Shown: piece after piece, positions 55,946-64,000 of the stretch
Numbering within the stretch: position 1 is the stretch's first letter
Layout of the letters: each line of letters starts with the position of its first letter
Source: Glaciecola sp. UBA983
GTDB taxonomy: Bacteria; Pseudomonadota; Gammaproteobacteria; Enterobacterales; Alteromonadaceae
Assembly (NCBI GenBank): GCA_002292215.1
Contig: DBBN01000021.1
Span: forward strand, 20,639 to 84,638
DNA: 64,000 bases
Direction: 5' to 3'
The notes under the pieces: generated by a model
The model's database searches: none
What the model was told of the DNA's origin: nothing
The model's input: only the letters and a program-made list of their open reading frames with translations
Program-made: the position numbers and the translations under genes

Positions 55946-55959
55946 AGAGAGCTTAATCT

Positions 55960-56475
55960 ATGTCATACCAATCAATTAACAGCGTTGATGCTGAGCAATT
56001 ATTAGCAAATAATGAAGCGGTTTTAATCGATGTCCGCGAACCTGCAGAACATCGTCAAGCCAATATTACTCAAGCACACCTCAAGCCATTAAGTAATCTC
56101 AATTTAGATGGCATTGATACCGCTAACAAGAAAGTGATTATTCATTGTCAAAAAGGGATGCGCGGACAAAAAGCCTGTCAAACCTTAGTTGAACAACATC
56201 CTGATACCGCATTTTATAATCTGGAAGGTGGGATTATCGCTTGGGAAACTGCGGGTATGGCTATCAACAAAACCAAATCTGCATTTTTACCGCTTGATCG
56301 CCAAGTTCAATTGACCATAGGTACGGGTGTTCTGACAGGCGTGATTTTGTCTCAAACGATCAATCCTAACTTTATTTGGTTATCGGGATTTTTTGGTGCA
56401 GGTATGATGTTTGCCGGCATTAGTGGTTTTTGTGGGCTGGGTCGCCTAATGGCAATTATGCCTTGGAATAAATAG
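55960..56475 (+). CDS. Rhodanese domain membrane protein (YgaP-like)
   Basis: A predicted thiosulfate or persulfide sulfurtransferase anchored in the inner membrane. The 171-residue protein has a rhodanese domain (about 5-105, catalytic C63 in HCQKGMRGQ, preceded by LIDVREPAEHRQ). Two C-terminal membrane helices (about 118-165) follow, in a DUF2892-type segment with GISGFCGLGRLM. It follows the ArsR gene by 14 bp with an AAGAGAG ribosome site, and its product likely shuttles sulfane sulfur between SQR and the dioxygenase. Confidence 0.9.
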   Translation: MSYQSINSVDAEQLLANNEAVLIDVREPAEHRQANITQAHLKPLSNLNLDGIDTANKKVIIHCQKGMRGQKACQTLVEQHPDTAFYNLEGGIIAWETAGMAINKTKSAFLPLDRQVQLTIGTGVLTGVILSQTINPNFIWLSGFFGAGMMFAGISGFCGLGRLMAIMPWNK

Positions 56476-56517
56476 GTTCTAACGCATCAGCGACAAACAC
56501 CAACATAAACTGACAAC

Positions 56518-56564
56518 AAAAAAGGACAGCTTAGTGAATTCTCTTCACACCGTTGTCCTTTTTT
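56518..56564 (+). terminator. Bidirectional terminator between rhodanese gene and mscS
   Basis: An 11-base-pair outer stem (AAAAAAGGACA / TGTCCTTTTTT) encloses an inner stem GTGAA / TTCAC. A and T runs flank it, placing it between convergent genes. Confidence 0.8.
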
Positions 56565-56589
56565 ATTCGCTAAGGAAATATCGCTAACT

Positions 56590-57516
56590 TTACTTATCTA
56601 GATGCACATCCATTTGTGGGAAAGGAATCGAAATCCCCTCGGCATCAAAACGTAACTTCACCGCTTCAGTAAAATCAAATTTCAAGCCCCAATAATCAGA
56701 AGATTTAACCCATGGACGCACAATAAAATTAACGGAACTGTCAGCCAAGGCACCAACGGCTACTTTATATCCTGGCTCTTTTAACACCCTAGGATCATCA
56801 TCTAACATAGACTCAAGGACTTTTTTTGCCTTTAACAAGTCATCGCCATAACCAATACCAAACTCCATATCCACACGGCGGGTGTCTTTAGCTGAATAAT
56901 TAGTGATGTTATCACTGTAAATTTTACCATTGGGGACAATAATTTCTTTATTATCGCCGGTGTTCATAATGGTTGAAAATATCCCGATTGTCTTGACTGA
57001 ACCCGACACACCGGCAGCGTCCACAAAATCACCCGCTTTAAACGGACGAAACACGAGTAACATGACACCAGCGGCGAAATTTTGCAACGACCCTTGTAAT
57101 GACAAACCAATCGCTAAACCTGCAGCACCTAATATAGCCACTAGCGACGTTGTGTCTACGCCTAATTGGTCTAAAGAAGCGACAATAACGAACAACATCA
57201 AGATCGCATTAACAATCGATTTTAAGAAATCGATTAACATATCGTCATATTTGGATTTGGCCATGATTTTGCCAAATACACTCACTAATACCTTGACGAC
57301 GATTTTACCAATCACATAAATAACTAACGCCAGTACAATATTGATGCCCCAAGGCATCACATAAGTATCAATAAAATTTTGTAGATCGAAGCTGACAAGC
57401 GCATTGCCGGCTCCCATCATTTGTTCTGTAACAGATTGAGTAGGGGCTGATGGTGTAGCCGGTTGCTCCGTCGGTGCTGCTTGTAATGTTGATGTAAACA
57501 TCGCTAAGATAGACAT
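56590..57516 (-). CDS. Small-conductance mechanosensitive channel (MscS family)
   Basis: A pressure-release channel of the inner membrane. The 308-residue protein has three helices in the MscS core (about 55-80, 95-115 and 120-150). The pore helix is rich in Gly and Ala (ILGAAGLAIGLSLQGSLQNFAAGVMLL), and the cytoplasmic vestibule follows from about 155. An extra proline- and threonine-rich N-terminus (about 12-35) precedes the first helix. AGGAG lies before the ATG. Single-gene unit between a terminator and the long gap upstream. Confidence 0.93.
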   Translation of the reverse strand: MSILAMFTSTLQAAPTEQPATPSAPTQSVTEQMMGAGNALVSFDLQNFIDTYVMPWGINIVLALVIYVIGKIVVKVLVSVFGKIMAKSKYDDMLIDFLKSIVNAILMLFVIVASLDQLGVDTTSLVAILGAAGLAIGLSLQGSLQNFAAGVMLLVFRPFKAGDFVDAAGVSGSVKTIGIFSTIMNTGDNKEIIVPNGKIYSDNITNYSAKDTRRVDMEFGIGYGDDLLKAKKVLESMLDDDPRVLKEPGYKVAVGALADSSVNFIVRPWVKSSDYWGLKFDFTEAVKLRFDAEGISIPFPQMDVHLDK

Positions 57517-57824
57517 TAATTTCTCCTATTATATTTATTGTCGATTGATTCTCGGCTACGAGATCACTGTGTTATCCATAACCTGTCATGTAAGTTAGCT
57601 AATTTATAATTTTTTGCAAACAAAAATTGTTTTAGATACAAATGACTTACCGTTATTTTGTCATTTTTGTTTACATATTTAATTGTATTTTTGTCAATCT
57701 AGTCTAAATTTCAATATAACTTTACACGTTATCTCAAACTCAACTCATTCAATTTTCATTAGTACATTTTTGACTGCTTTTCAATGTGTAAGCTTGTACT
57801 ACAGATTATTAAAAGGACTTTATA
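57517..57824 (+). other. AT-rich gap between mscS and the small membrane protein gene
   Basis: About 300 AT-rich bases between divergent genes. I see no RNA gene and no convincing hairpin. It should carry promoters for mscS (minus) and for the downstream + strand genes, but no -35/-10 pair stands out. A 64-codon frame starting at 57683 lacks a ribosome site and is judged spurious. Confidence 0.5.
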
Positions 57825-57995
57825 ATGTTCTATCTTTTAGGTTTATGTTTCGTCGTCGTAGCCTTACTCATATTTAGTTTAACTTCCGACAAAGGCCGCA
57901 ATACTATTCATGCTAGGAATAGCGCAGAGTCTAAGTACAATCAGCCTATCACCCCAAAAAATACCGACACTTCATCTTTCAGCGTAAAAAATTAG
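57825..57995 (+). CDS. Small single-pass membrane protein (56 residues), hypothetical
   Basis: ATG at 57825 follows AAAAGGACTTTATA, a good AAGGA ribosome site about eight bases upstream. The 56-codon frame, ending in TAG, encodes a hydrophobic N-terminus (MFYLLGLCFVVVALLIFSLT, residues 1-20) and a polar tail rich in S, N, T and K. It therefore looks like a small membrane protein with a cytoplasmic or periplasmic tail, or possibly a signal-like leader. It lies 57 bases before rsmE on the same strand. I do not recognise the family; the ribosome site and the sharp change from hydrophobic to polar are the reasons to call it real. Confidence 0.6.
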   Translation: MFYLLGLCFVVVALLIFSLTSDKGRNTIHARNSAESKYNQPITPKNTDTSSFSVKN

Positions 57996-58052
57996 CAGTA
58001 GCGCCCCAAATCGCGTATTGGTACAATTGAAAAAAAACACTATTAAGCCATT

Positions 58053-58787
58053 ATGCGAATCCCTAGAGTCTTTGTTTCAGGCGACATTTGTGTCGATAAT
58101 ATTTACACATTAGAAAATGATGCCGCGCATCATTTAATTAATGTCTTACGCATCAAACAAGATCAGCCCATTGTGCTGTTTAATGGTGATGGAAATGAAT
58201 ATTCAGCCATCGTTAACGAAGTACAAAAGCGCAAAATGATTGTTAATGTTGATGCCAAACTTGCTTTGACTGTCGAGTCACGCTTCCCTATTCATCTTGG
58301 GCAAGGTATTGCCAAAGGTGATCGCATGGAAACTGTACTGCAAAAAGCGACCGAATTGGGTGTGACGGAAGTCACCCCGATTATTACCGAACGCTGTAAT
58401 GTTAAATTATCGGCAGAACGTTGGGCAAAAAAATCCGCTCAATGGGAAAAGATCATTATTGGAGCGTGTGAACAATCAGGACGTAATGTCCTCCCTATAT
58501 TACACCCACCTACTACGTTATCTCAATGGTGTAAACAATCGACCGAACAGTATCGTATTACGTTTGATCCGCATGCCCAGCAACACCTGCAAGCCTTACC
58601 GGTTAATCAACATGGAGTGCGTATTCTCATCGGTCCAGAGGGTGGGTTAAGCGAAGCCGAAACTTATGCCGCAGAGCAAACCGGCTTTAATACGGTCAAA
58701 ATTGGCCCTCGAGTGTTACGTACAGAAACAGCTGCGATTGCTTCAATCGCCATTATTCAAGCTCAATATGGAGATCTCACACTATGA
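58053..58787 (+). CDS. rsmE: 16S rRNA (uracil-1498-N3)-methyltransferase RsmE
   Basis: Methylates N3 of U1498 in the 16S rRNA. The 244-residue protein has an N-terminal PUA-like domain and a C-terminal SPOUT trefoil-knot domain with the motifs GIAKGDRMETVLQKATELGV, CEQSGRN, LIGPEGGLSEAE and LRTETAAIASIA. Its stop overlaps the gshB start. The rsmE-gshB-yqgE-ruvX order matches E. coli. Confidence 0.97.
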   Translation: MRIPRVFVSGDICVDNIYTLENDAAHHLINVLRIKQDQPIVLFNGDGNEYSAIVNEVQKRKMIVNVDAKLALTVESRFPIHLGQGIAKGDRMETVLQKATELGVTEVTPIITERCNVKLSAERWAKKSAQWEKIIIGACEQSGRNVLPILHPPTTLSQWCKQSTEQYRITFDPHAQQHLQALPVNQHGVRILIGPEGGLSEAETYAAEQTGFNTVKIGPRVLRTETAAIASIAIIQAQYGDLTL

Positions 58788-59746
58788 GTCTACGCATCGC
58801 AATAGTTATGGATCCAATTGCTAATATTACTCCTTATAAAGACACGTCATTTGCGTTGTGCCTTGAAGCGCAACGTCGAGGCTATGAGATCAGCTATATC
58901 GAGATGCAAGATCTGTTCATTGATAACGGGATCCCTTATGCACTAACTCGCTCATTAAGTGTGATTGACCGTGAAACCGATTTTTATACATTAGGCGAGC
59001 AGCAGACTCAGCTTTTAGGCGATTTTGATGCATTATTGATGCGCAAAGATCCGCCTGTTGACGATCAATTTATCTATGCCACACATATTTTTGAACTTGC
59101 GGAGCAATATGGCGTTGTCGTTGTCAATAAAGCCCAAGCCTTGCGCGATTTTAATGAAAAGCTATTCACCGCTTATTTTCCAGATTTAATCCCTGACACG
59201 TTAGTCACGCGTAGCAAAACATTAGCCAAAGCATTTCATGCTAAACATCAAGATATTATCTGCAAGCCTTTAGATGGTATGGGGGGGGCGTCTATTTTTA
59301 GGATCAAAGAAGATGCTAACAATTTAGGTGTAGTGATTGAAACCTTAACCCAAAATGGACAAAAGCTAGCGATGTTTCAAGCTTACTTACCTGCCATTAA
59401 AGATGGCGACAAACGCGTTCTTATCGTCAATGGTGAAGTCATGGATTACTGTCTTGCTCGATTACCACAAGGAACAGAAACTCGTGGTAATTTGGCAGCA
59501 GGTGGCATAGGCCGTCCGCAACCGATTAGTGCTAGCGATCGCGCATTAGCAGAAGCGATTGCCCCGACGTTAGTAAAGCATGGTATTTTGTTTGTAGGTT
59601 TAGATGTGATTGGTGACCGTGTTACCGAAATCAACATCACTTCTCCCACTTGTGTTCGTGAAATAGAAAAAGCCTCAGGTGTGAATATTTGTGGTAAATT
59701 ATTTGATGCTGTCGCCCAACGTGTTGCAGCCAACCAAAACCAATAG
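58784..59746 (+). CDS. gshB: Glutathione synthetase
   Basis: Ligates glycine to gamma-glutamylcysteine, the last step of glutathione synthesis. The 320-residue ATP-grasp enzyme begins SLRIAIVMDPIANITPYKD, and has ICKPLDGMGGASIFR (ATP-binding) and the GDRVTEINITSPTCVREIE metal-binding motif, matching the E. coli protein (316). Its ATG overlaps the rsmE stop by four bases. Glutathione is also the substrate carrier of the persulfide dioxygenase encoded about 4 kb away. Confidence 0.97.
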   Translation: MSLRIAIVMDPIANITPYKDTSFALCLEAQRRGYEISYIEMQDLFIDNGIPYALTRSLSVIDRETDFYTLGEQQTQLLGDFDALLMRKDPPVDDQFIYATHIFELAEQYGVVVVNKAQALRDFNEKLFTAYFPDLIPDTLVTRSKTLAKAFHAKHQDIICKPLDGMGGASIFRIKEDANNLGVVIETLTQNGQKLAMFQAYLPAIKDGDKRVLIVNGEVMDYCLARLPQGTETRGNLAAGGIGRPQPISASDRALAEAIAPTLVKHGILFVGLDVIGDRVTEINITSPTCVREIEKASGVNICGKLFDAVAQRVAANQNQ

Positions 59747-59760
59747 GAACGTCACTATTC

Positions 59761-60318
59761 ATGACTAGTTTTGCCAATCATTTACTTATTGCGATGCCTG
59801 CAATGCAAGATGCTGCGTTTGCCCGAACAGTAATCTATATCTTTGAGCATAATAAAGATGGAGCAATGGGCGTTGTTATTAATGCGCCTATTGAGATGAA
59901 CCTTAAAGAAATGGTTGAACAAGCAGCGCCAGGCTCGGAAGTCAACGATACTAAAGGCGAGCAAATTATTGTCAAAGGTGGGCCAGTTAGTCCAGATAGA
60001 GGGTTTATTTTGCATTATCCGCATGGTGAATGGGAAGGCAGTATGCGTCTTAATGACGAGTTCACTGTCACTACATCAAAAGATATTGTGGGATGTATTG
60101 GCAACGAACGTGGTCCAGAAAAGCAAGTTATTGCACTCGGGTATGCTGGTTGGTCACCCGGACAACTAGAAGAAGAGCTGACTGATAATGCGTGGTTAAT
60201 GATCCCCGCGACTCATAAATTAGTTTTTGACACTCCCCTTCATGATCGTTGGAGTCAATCGATAAAAGCACTCGGTATTGAACCTTGGCAATTGACAGAA
60301 CAAGCAGGTCACGCCTAG
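59761..60318 (+). CDS. yqgE: YqgE/AlgH family protein (UPF0301)
   Basis: A conserved protein of unknown biochemical function, called AlgH in Pseudomonas. The 185-residue protein begins with [22 protein letters not shown], then [26 protein letters not shown] and a [10 protein letters not shown] stretch, all hallmarks of the family. It lies between gshB and ruvX; the TAG stop overlaps the ruvX GTG start. Confidence 0.95.
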   Translation: MTSFANHLLIAMPAMQDAAFARTVIYIFEHNKDGAMGVVINAPIEMNLKEMVEQAAPGSEVNDTKGEQIIVKGGPVSPDRGFILHYPHGEWEGSMRLNDEFTVTTSKDIVGCIGNERGPEKQVIALGYAGWSPGQLEEELTDNAWLMIPATHKLVFDTPLHDRWSQSIKALGIEPWQLTEQAGHA

Positions 60319-60731
60319 TGAGTACTTACTTAGCATTTGATTTTGGCACCAAAAGTATTGGTGTTGCAATAGGTCAAACTATTACCGGTACCGCCCAACC
60401 ACTTGCGGCGATTAAAGCTAAGGATGGGATCCCCAATTGGGATGAAATCACCCATTTGCATGCACAATGGCTACCCACAGCGATGCTTGTTGGCTTGCCG
60501 CTCAACATGGATGGTAGCGAACAAGAAATGACGATACGTGCGCGTAAGTTTGGACGACGCATTGCCGCACGTTGCAAAACCCAAGTATTGGAAGTCGATG
60601 AACGCCTCACGACAACCGATGCTAAATCACGTTTATTTGAACTCGGTGGCTACAAAAAACTCAGTAAAGAGAAAGTAGATAGTGTCTCTGCATGCGTAAT
60701 TTTTGAAGCCTGGTACGAAACCCAAGGCTAA
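60318..60731 (+). CDS. ruvX: Pre-16S rRNA nuclease / Holliday junction resolvase-like protein (YqgF)
   Basis: A RNase H-fold protein needed for maturation of the 16S rRNA 5' end. The 137-residue protein starts at a GTG at 60318 ([18 protein letters not shown]), whose G is shared with the yqgE stop TAG, and this matches the 138-residue E. coli protein. Catalytic acidic residues are in AFDFGTK and VDERLTT, with a further aspartate in KVDSVSA. The alternative upstream start at 60285 lies within yqgE and is not favoured. Confidence 0.95.
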   Translation: MSTYLAFDFGTKSIGVAIGQTITGTAQPLAAIKAKDGIPNWDEITHLHAQWLPTAMLVGLPLNMDGSEQEMTIRARKFGRRIAARCKTQVLEVDERLTTTDAKSRLFELGGYKKLSKEKVDSVSACVIFEAWYETQG

Positions 60732-61042
60732 CGCGTCGTTTGACACGACCAACAAATACCAAAATTAGCTTCATTATCTTCGTGACACTGAGCGCACTGC
60801 CAGTCCTCATCGTCAGCTAACGCAACTTGCTCAGCCAAAAAATCATCGACCCGTTGTTGTGCTCTAGGGCGCCACGATTCATCAACAAGCCATACCTCTG
60901 GTGCACTATCAATAGGCGATAACTCACCGATAGCGCCTTGTGCAAAATCATTTTTTACCACACAAGGGATCTTCGCATCATCAAGTAATTGCTTTATCTG
61001 ATAAACTTTAAATACTTGCGCATCATAGTAAAATAGCGGCAT
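60728..61042 (-). CDS. DUF2007 domain protein with C-terminal zinc ribbon
   Basis: A 104-residue protein. The N-terminal part (about 1-75) fits the DUF2007 putative signal-transducing domain, a ferredoxin-like fold related to GlnB, with the [20 protein letters not shown] stretch. The C-terminal part carries two CxxC pairs, C83/C86 and C97/C100, suited to bind zinc as a ribbon. The function is unknown. It overlaps the ruvX end by 4 bp (convergent) and lies 16 bp after pilU on the same strand, so it is probably in the pilT-pilU transcript. Confidence 0.85.
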   Translation of the reverse strand: MPLFYYDAQVFKVYQIKQLLDDAKIPCVVKNDFAQGAIGELSPIDSAPEVWLVDESWRPRAQQRVDDFLAEQVALADDEDWQCAQCHEDNEANFGICWSCQTTR

Positions 61043-61058
61043 TTCAATTCCTTAGGTG

Positions 61059-62171
61059 TTAGTCCATATCAAAGGAAACATTAGACAATGATCCTAGACT
61101 ATTACCTGCCTTTTCATCAAGCTTTATCATCAAACGTAAGTCATTCGGCGAATCAGCATGATGTAATGCTTGTTCTAACGTAATTTTATTATCGCGATAT
61201 AAGGCCATTAACGCGATATCAAATGTCTGCATCCCCATCTCTTTGCCTTTGGTCATGGCATCTTTAAGACCCGTCATTTCATTGCGTTGGATCAAATCAC
61301 TAATCAAAGGAGAATTAAGTAACACTTCAATCGCAGCAACGCGACCTTTGCCATCAATCGTGGGTACAAGTTGCTGCGCGACAATCGCACGCATATTTAA
61401 ACTCAGATCAAAACGTAATTTGTCATGCATATCTTTGGGTGCTAAATGCATAATGCGCTCAATCGCTTGATTGGCGTTGTTAGCGTGCAATGTAGCAACA
61501 CATAAATGCCCCGTATCAGCAAAGGACATGGCATATTCCATCGTCTCCATCGACCGGATTTCACCTATTAAAATGACATCAGGTGCTTGGCGTAAGGAGC
61601 TTTTGAGCGCATCATCAAACGAATGGGTATCAATACCCACTTCACGTTGTGTCACAACACATTGTTGATGTTCATGAACAAATTCAATCGGATCCTCGAT
61701 GGTCAAAATATGCCCAGAAGATTGTTTATTGCGATGGTCAATCAGTGCTGCAAGTGATGTGGATTTACCGGTGCCCGTGCCACCCACAAATAAGACTAAT
61801 CCACGCTTTGCCATAATGATATTTTTTAACACGTCCGGTAACCCAAGATCATCGGCTTGTGGTATGTCAGTGACAATCCGGCGTACCACCATGCCTGGCA
61901 TTTCACGCTGCCAAAAAGCCGAACAACGAAAGCGCCCAATACCATCGAGTGCAATAGCAAAATTACATTCTTTAGCCGTCTTAAATTGATGCAAATGGTC
62001 AGGAGTCATGGCTTCTTGAATAAGTTCATATGCATCCTGAGAGGTTAACACCGAACCAGCAATGTTTGTCATGCGACCATTAATTTTGGCGCTGACAGGA
62101 CGTCCTACAGTAATAAATACATCCGAAGCCCCTTGAGTCACCATATTCTGTAAATGTTGTTCGAGATACAC
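61059..62171 (-). CDS. pilU: Type IV pilus accessory retraction ATPase PilU
   Basis: A PilT-like hexameric ATPase that assists retraction and twitching motility. The 370-residue protein has Walker A GGTGTGKST at about 130-138, the Asp box with LTIEDPIEFVHEH, Walker B LIGEIRSMETM and the His box GHLCVATLH. It lacks the PilT AIRNLIRE signature: the matching segment is SPLISDLIQRNEM. It also has a longer C-terminus ending LGSLSNVSFDMD, typical of PilU. It follows pilT by 9 bp. Confidence 0.96.
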   Translation of the reverse strand: MYLEQHLQNMVTQGASDVFITVGRPVSAKINGRMTNIAGSVLTSQDAYELIQEAMTPDHLHQFKTAKECNFAIALDGIGRFRCSAFWQREMPGMVVRRIVTDIPQADDLGLPDVLKNIIMAKRGLVLFVGGTGTGKSTSLAALIDHRNKQSSGHILTIEDPIEFVHEHQQCVVTQREVGIDTHSFDDALKSSLRQAPDVILIGEIRSMETMEYAMSFADTGHLCVATLHANNANQAIERIMHLAPKDMHDKLRFDLSLNMRAIVAQQLVPTIDGKGRVAAIEVLLNSPLISDLIQRNEMTGLKDAMTKGKEMGMQTFDIALMALYRDNKITLEQALHHADSPNDLRLMIKLDEKAGNSLGSLSNVSFDMD

Positions 62172-62180
62172 CTGTGACTC

Positions 62181-63224
62181 CTAAAAATTAGTAGATGGTT
62201 GTTTATCTTTGGATAGTTTTTTAGCATCTTCTTGCGTGATTTGCCCTTGTGCTACTAGGCGTTGTAGGCATTGATCCATCGTTTGCATGCCGTGGTTTTG
62301 GCCGGTTTGGATAATGGAATACATTTGAGGTACTTTATCTTCGCGGATCAAATTACGGATAGCCGGAACGCCAACCATAATTTCATGTGCTGCAATACGC
62401 CCTCCTCCGATTTTTTTCAGTAGATTTTGCGAAATAACGGCACGTAAACTTTCGGATAACATAGAGCGCACCATGGATTTTTCTGCGGCAGGAAATACAT
62501 CGATTATCCTATCAATAGTTTTAGGGGCCGAATTGGTATGCAATGTAGCAAATACCAAATGCCCAGTTTCTGCAGCAGAGATGGCTAAACGAATCGTTTC
62601 TAAATCACGTAATTCTCCGACTAAAATCACATCTGGATCTTCTCGTAAAGCAGAGCGTAAGGCATTAGAGAAGCTTTTAGTATCTCGATGCACTTCACGT
62701 TGATTCATCAAACATAGCTTATTATCATGCACAAACTCAATTGGATCTTCGATGGTAAGAATATGTTCACGCTTGTGGGTATTAATGTAATCTATCATCG
62801 CCGCTAAGGTAGTCGATTTTCCGGAACCGGTTGCACCTGTAATTAAGACAATGCCAGTAGGTTGATTTAGAATTTCTTTAAATATAGCCGGAGCACCAAG
62901 TTCATCCAAGCTTAATACCTTACTTGGGATAGTTCTTAATACCGCTGCAGCTCCTCGGTTTTGCATAAAAGCGTTGACACGAAAACGCGCTAAATCATTA
63001 ACTTCAAAAGAAAAATCCACTTCTAGATTTTCTTCGTATTCTTTACGTTGCATATCATTCATGATTTCATAAATGAGATTATGCACTTGTTGATGGTCGA
63101 GTTCTGGAATGTTTAATCGACGCATTTCACCATCGACTCGGATCATTGGAGGTAAACCTGCAGATAAATGCAGATCCGAGGCATTATTTTTGACACTAAA
63201 AGCTAAAAGTTCGGTAATATCCAT
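62181..63224 (-). CDS. pilT: Type IV pilus retraction ATPase PilT
   Basis: The main motor of pilus retraction. The 347-residue protein matches the family length, with Walker A GATGSGKSTT at about 130-139, the Asp box (LTIEDPIEFVHDN), Walker B LVGELRDLET, the His box GHLVFATLHT, and the AIRNLIRE motif at 288-295 that is needed for retraction. It is divergent from yggS across 40 bp and the first gene of a pilT-pilU-DUF2007 unit. Confidence 0.98.
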   Translation of the reverse strand: MDITELLAFSVKNNASDLHLSAGLPPMIRVDGEMRRLNIPELDHQQVHNLIYEIMNDMQRKEYEENLEVDFSFEVNDLARFRVNAFMQNRGAAAVLRTIPSKVLSLDELGAPAIFKEILNQPTGIVLITGATGSGKSTTLAAMIDYINTHKREHILTIEDPIEFVHDNKLCLMNQREVHRDTKSFSNALRSALREDPDVILVGELRDLETIRLAISAAETGHLVFATLHTNSAPKTIDRIIDVFPAAEKSMVRSMLSESLRAVISQNLLKKIGGGRIAAHEIMVGVPAIRNLIREDKVPQMYSIIQTGQNHGMQTMDQCLQRLVAQGQITQEDAKKLSKDKQPSTNF

Positions 63225-63264
63225 TTTGTAACTCTACTTAATTCATAAATTAAAAAATCAGACC

Positions 63265-63954
63265 ATGTCGAATACTATTGCAAACCAGTTGGAAAACACA
63301 CTGAACCAAATAACGGTTGCGGCAAAACTAGCCCAACGAGATCCTGCTACTATCCAATTATTAGCGGTTAGCAAAACTAAACCCGTATCGGATTTAGTAC
63401 TTGCGTATCAAGCTGGACAACGTCACTTTGGTGAAAACTATGTGCAAGAAGGTACTGAGAAGACTCAAGCCTTGGCGCATTTAAATGACATCGTCTGGCA
63501 TTTTATCGGCCCGATTCAGTCAAATAAGAGTAAATTTATTGCCGAACACTTTGCTTGGTGTCACAGTATTGACCGCTTAAAAATCGCGCAGCGCTTAAAT
63601 AATCAGCGATTGCCGTCACAAGACCCTTTACAAATATGCATCCAAATAAATATTGACCATGAAGAATCCAAAGCAGGAATTGCCCCAGAAGAATTAATGT
63701 CGATGGCAGCACAAATTGCAGAGATGGAACATTTAACGTTGCGTGGTATTATGGCAATCCCGAAAGCATCCGCTGATTATGACACTCAATTATCTAGTTT
63801 TTCCCGCTTAGCAGCGCTATTTGGACAGCTCAAAACACGCTACCCTCAAGTAGACACGTTATCCATGGGCATGAGTAGCGACCTTAATGCCGCGATTGCA
63901 GCAGGATCAACTATGGTAAGGGTTGGCACTGGGATCTTTGGCCAACGCCAGTAA
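63265..63954 (+). CDS. yggS: Pyridoxal phosphate homeostasis protein (YggS/PROSC)
   Basis: A pyridoxal 5'-phosphate binding protein without known enzymatic activity, involved in vitamin B6 and amino acid balance. The 229-residue alanine-racemase-like barrel has the PLP lysine K37 in LLAVSKTKP, HFGENYVQE, WHFIGPIQSNKSK and the phosphate-binding SMGMSSDLNAAIAAGSTMVRVG motif. It is next to pilT, and proC probably follows, as in E. coli. Confidence 0.97.
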   Translation: MSNTIANQLENTLNQITVAAKLAQRDPATIQLLAVSKTKPVSDLVLAYQAGQRHFGENYVQEGTEKTQALAHLNDIVWHFIGPIQSNKSKFIAEHFAWCHSIDRLKIAQRLNNQRLPSQDPLQICIQINIDHEESKAGIAPEELMSMAAQIAEMEHLTLRGIMAIPKASADYDTQLSSFSRLAALFGQLKTRYPQVDTLSMGMSSDLNAAIAAGSTMVRVGTGIFGQRQ

Positions 63955-63990
63955 CGGAACGATTTTTATTATTTACAGAACGGAGTCACT

Positions 63991-64000
63991 ATGGCGCAAA
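63991..64000 (+). CDS. proC: Start of a gene, probably proC (partial, cut by window end)
   Basis: ATGGCGCAAA begins 36 bases after yggS, with a CGGAG ribosome site five bases before it, and runs off the end of the window. In gammaproteobacteria the gene after yggS is usually proC (pyrroline-5-carboxylate reductase), so the name rests on synteny alone. Confidence 0.5.

Noticed and set aside
57683..57877. 64-codon frame before rsmE
   Set aside because: No Shine-Dalgarno and no plausible protein character; overlaps the better-supported small membrane protein at 57825.
1..64000. Mobile elements, CRISPR arrays, tRNA and rRNA genes
   Set aside because: I looked in all gaps longer than about 100 bases and saw no transposase gene, terminal inverted repeats, regular spacer-repeat pattern or tRNA-like cloverleaf.

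Overview
The window is a gene-dense, chromosomal core segment of a Gram-negative gammaproteobacterium, most like the marine Alteromonadales (Colwellia/Pseudoalteromonas/Alteromonas type). This rests on gene content and order: pilC-pilD-coaE-zapD-yacG, a division and cell wall (dcw) cluster ending in lpxC-secA-mutT, epd-pgk next to tkt-metK, rsmE-gshB-yqgE-ruvX, and pilT/pilU beside yggS-proC. DNA is moderately AT-rich and looks uniform. I saw no insertion sequence, prophage, tRNA, rRNA or CRISPR array. The genus assignment is inference.

Layout. 1-4932 (+): end of a possible pilin gene, then pilC, pilD, coaE, zapD, yacG and an aspartoacylase very like the animal enzyme. 4922-22562 (-): the dcw cluster read from mraZ: mraZ-rsmH-ftsL-ftsI-murF-mraY-ftsW-murG-ddl-ftsQ-ftsA-ftsZ-lpxC, then an M23 peptidase, secA and mutT. 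A MraZ operator of three 10-bp repeats lies upstream. The cluster lacks murE, murD and murC, the ligases that add the first three residues of the peptidoglycan stem, although every junction is tight; this is the most unusual feature of the window. 22891-33732: SapC-like protein, M19 dipeptidase lipoprotein, small membrane protein, alpha/beta hydrolase, the PrsR/PrsK two-component pair of the PEP-CTERM system, a ketoacyl synthase III, a GAF-PAS histidine kinase and OxyR.

33774-44310 is a phosphate block: Pit transporter, phoU-pstB-pstA-pstC without pstS, then divergent ppk and ppx. 44312-49597 is carbon metabolism (class I aldolase, pgk, epd, tkt). metK follows behind a run of MetJ boxes, then a LoiP-type M48 protease. 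52141-56475 is a divergent sulfide/persulfide module: DUF442 fused to a mitochondrial-type sulfide:quinone oxidoreductase, a persulfide dioxygenase and a TauE/SafE exporter on one side; a two-cysteine ArsR regulator (BigR/SqrR type) and a rhodanese membrane protein on the other. AT-rich inverted repeats overlap both putative promoters, and the regulator mRNA appears to be leaderless.

56590-64000 holds an MscS channel, an unannotated 56-residue membrane protein, rsmE-gshB-yqgE-ruvX, a DUF2007 protein with a zinc ribbon, the pilus retraction ATPases pilU and pilT, yggS and the first codons of what is probably proC. All functional calls rest on reading the sequence and remembered family features; no database search was run.
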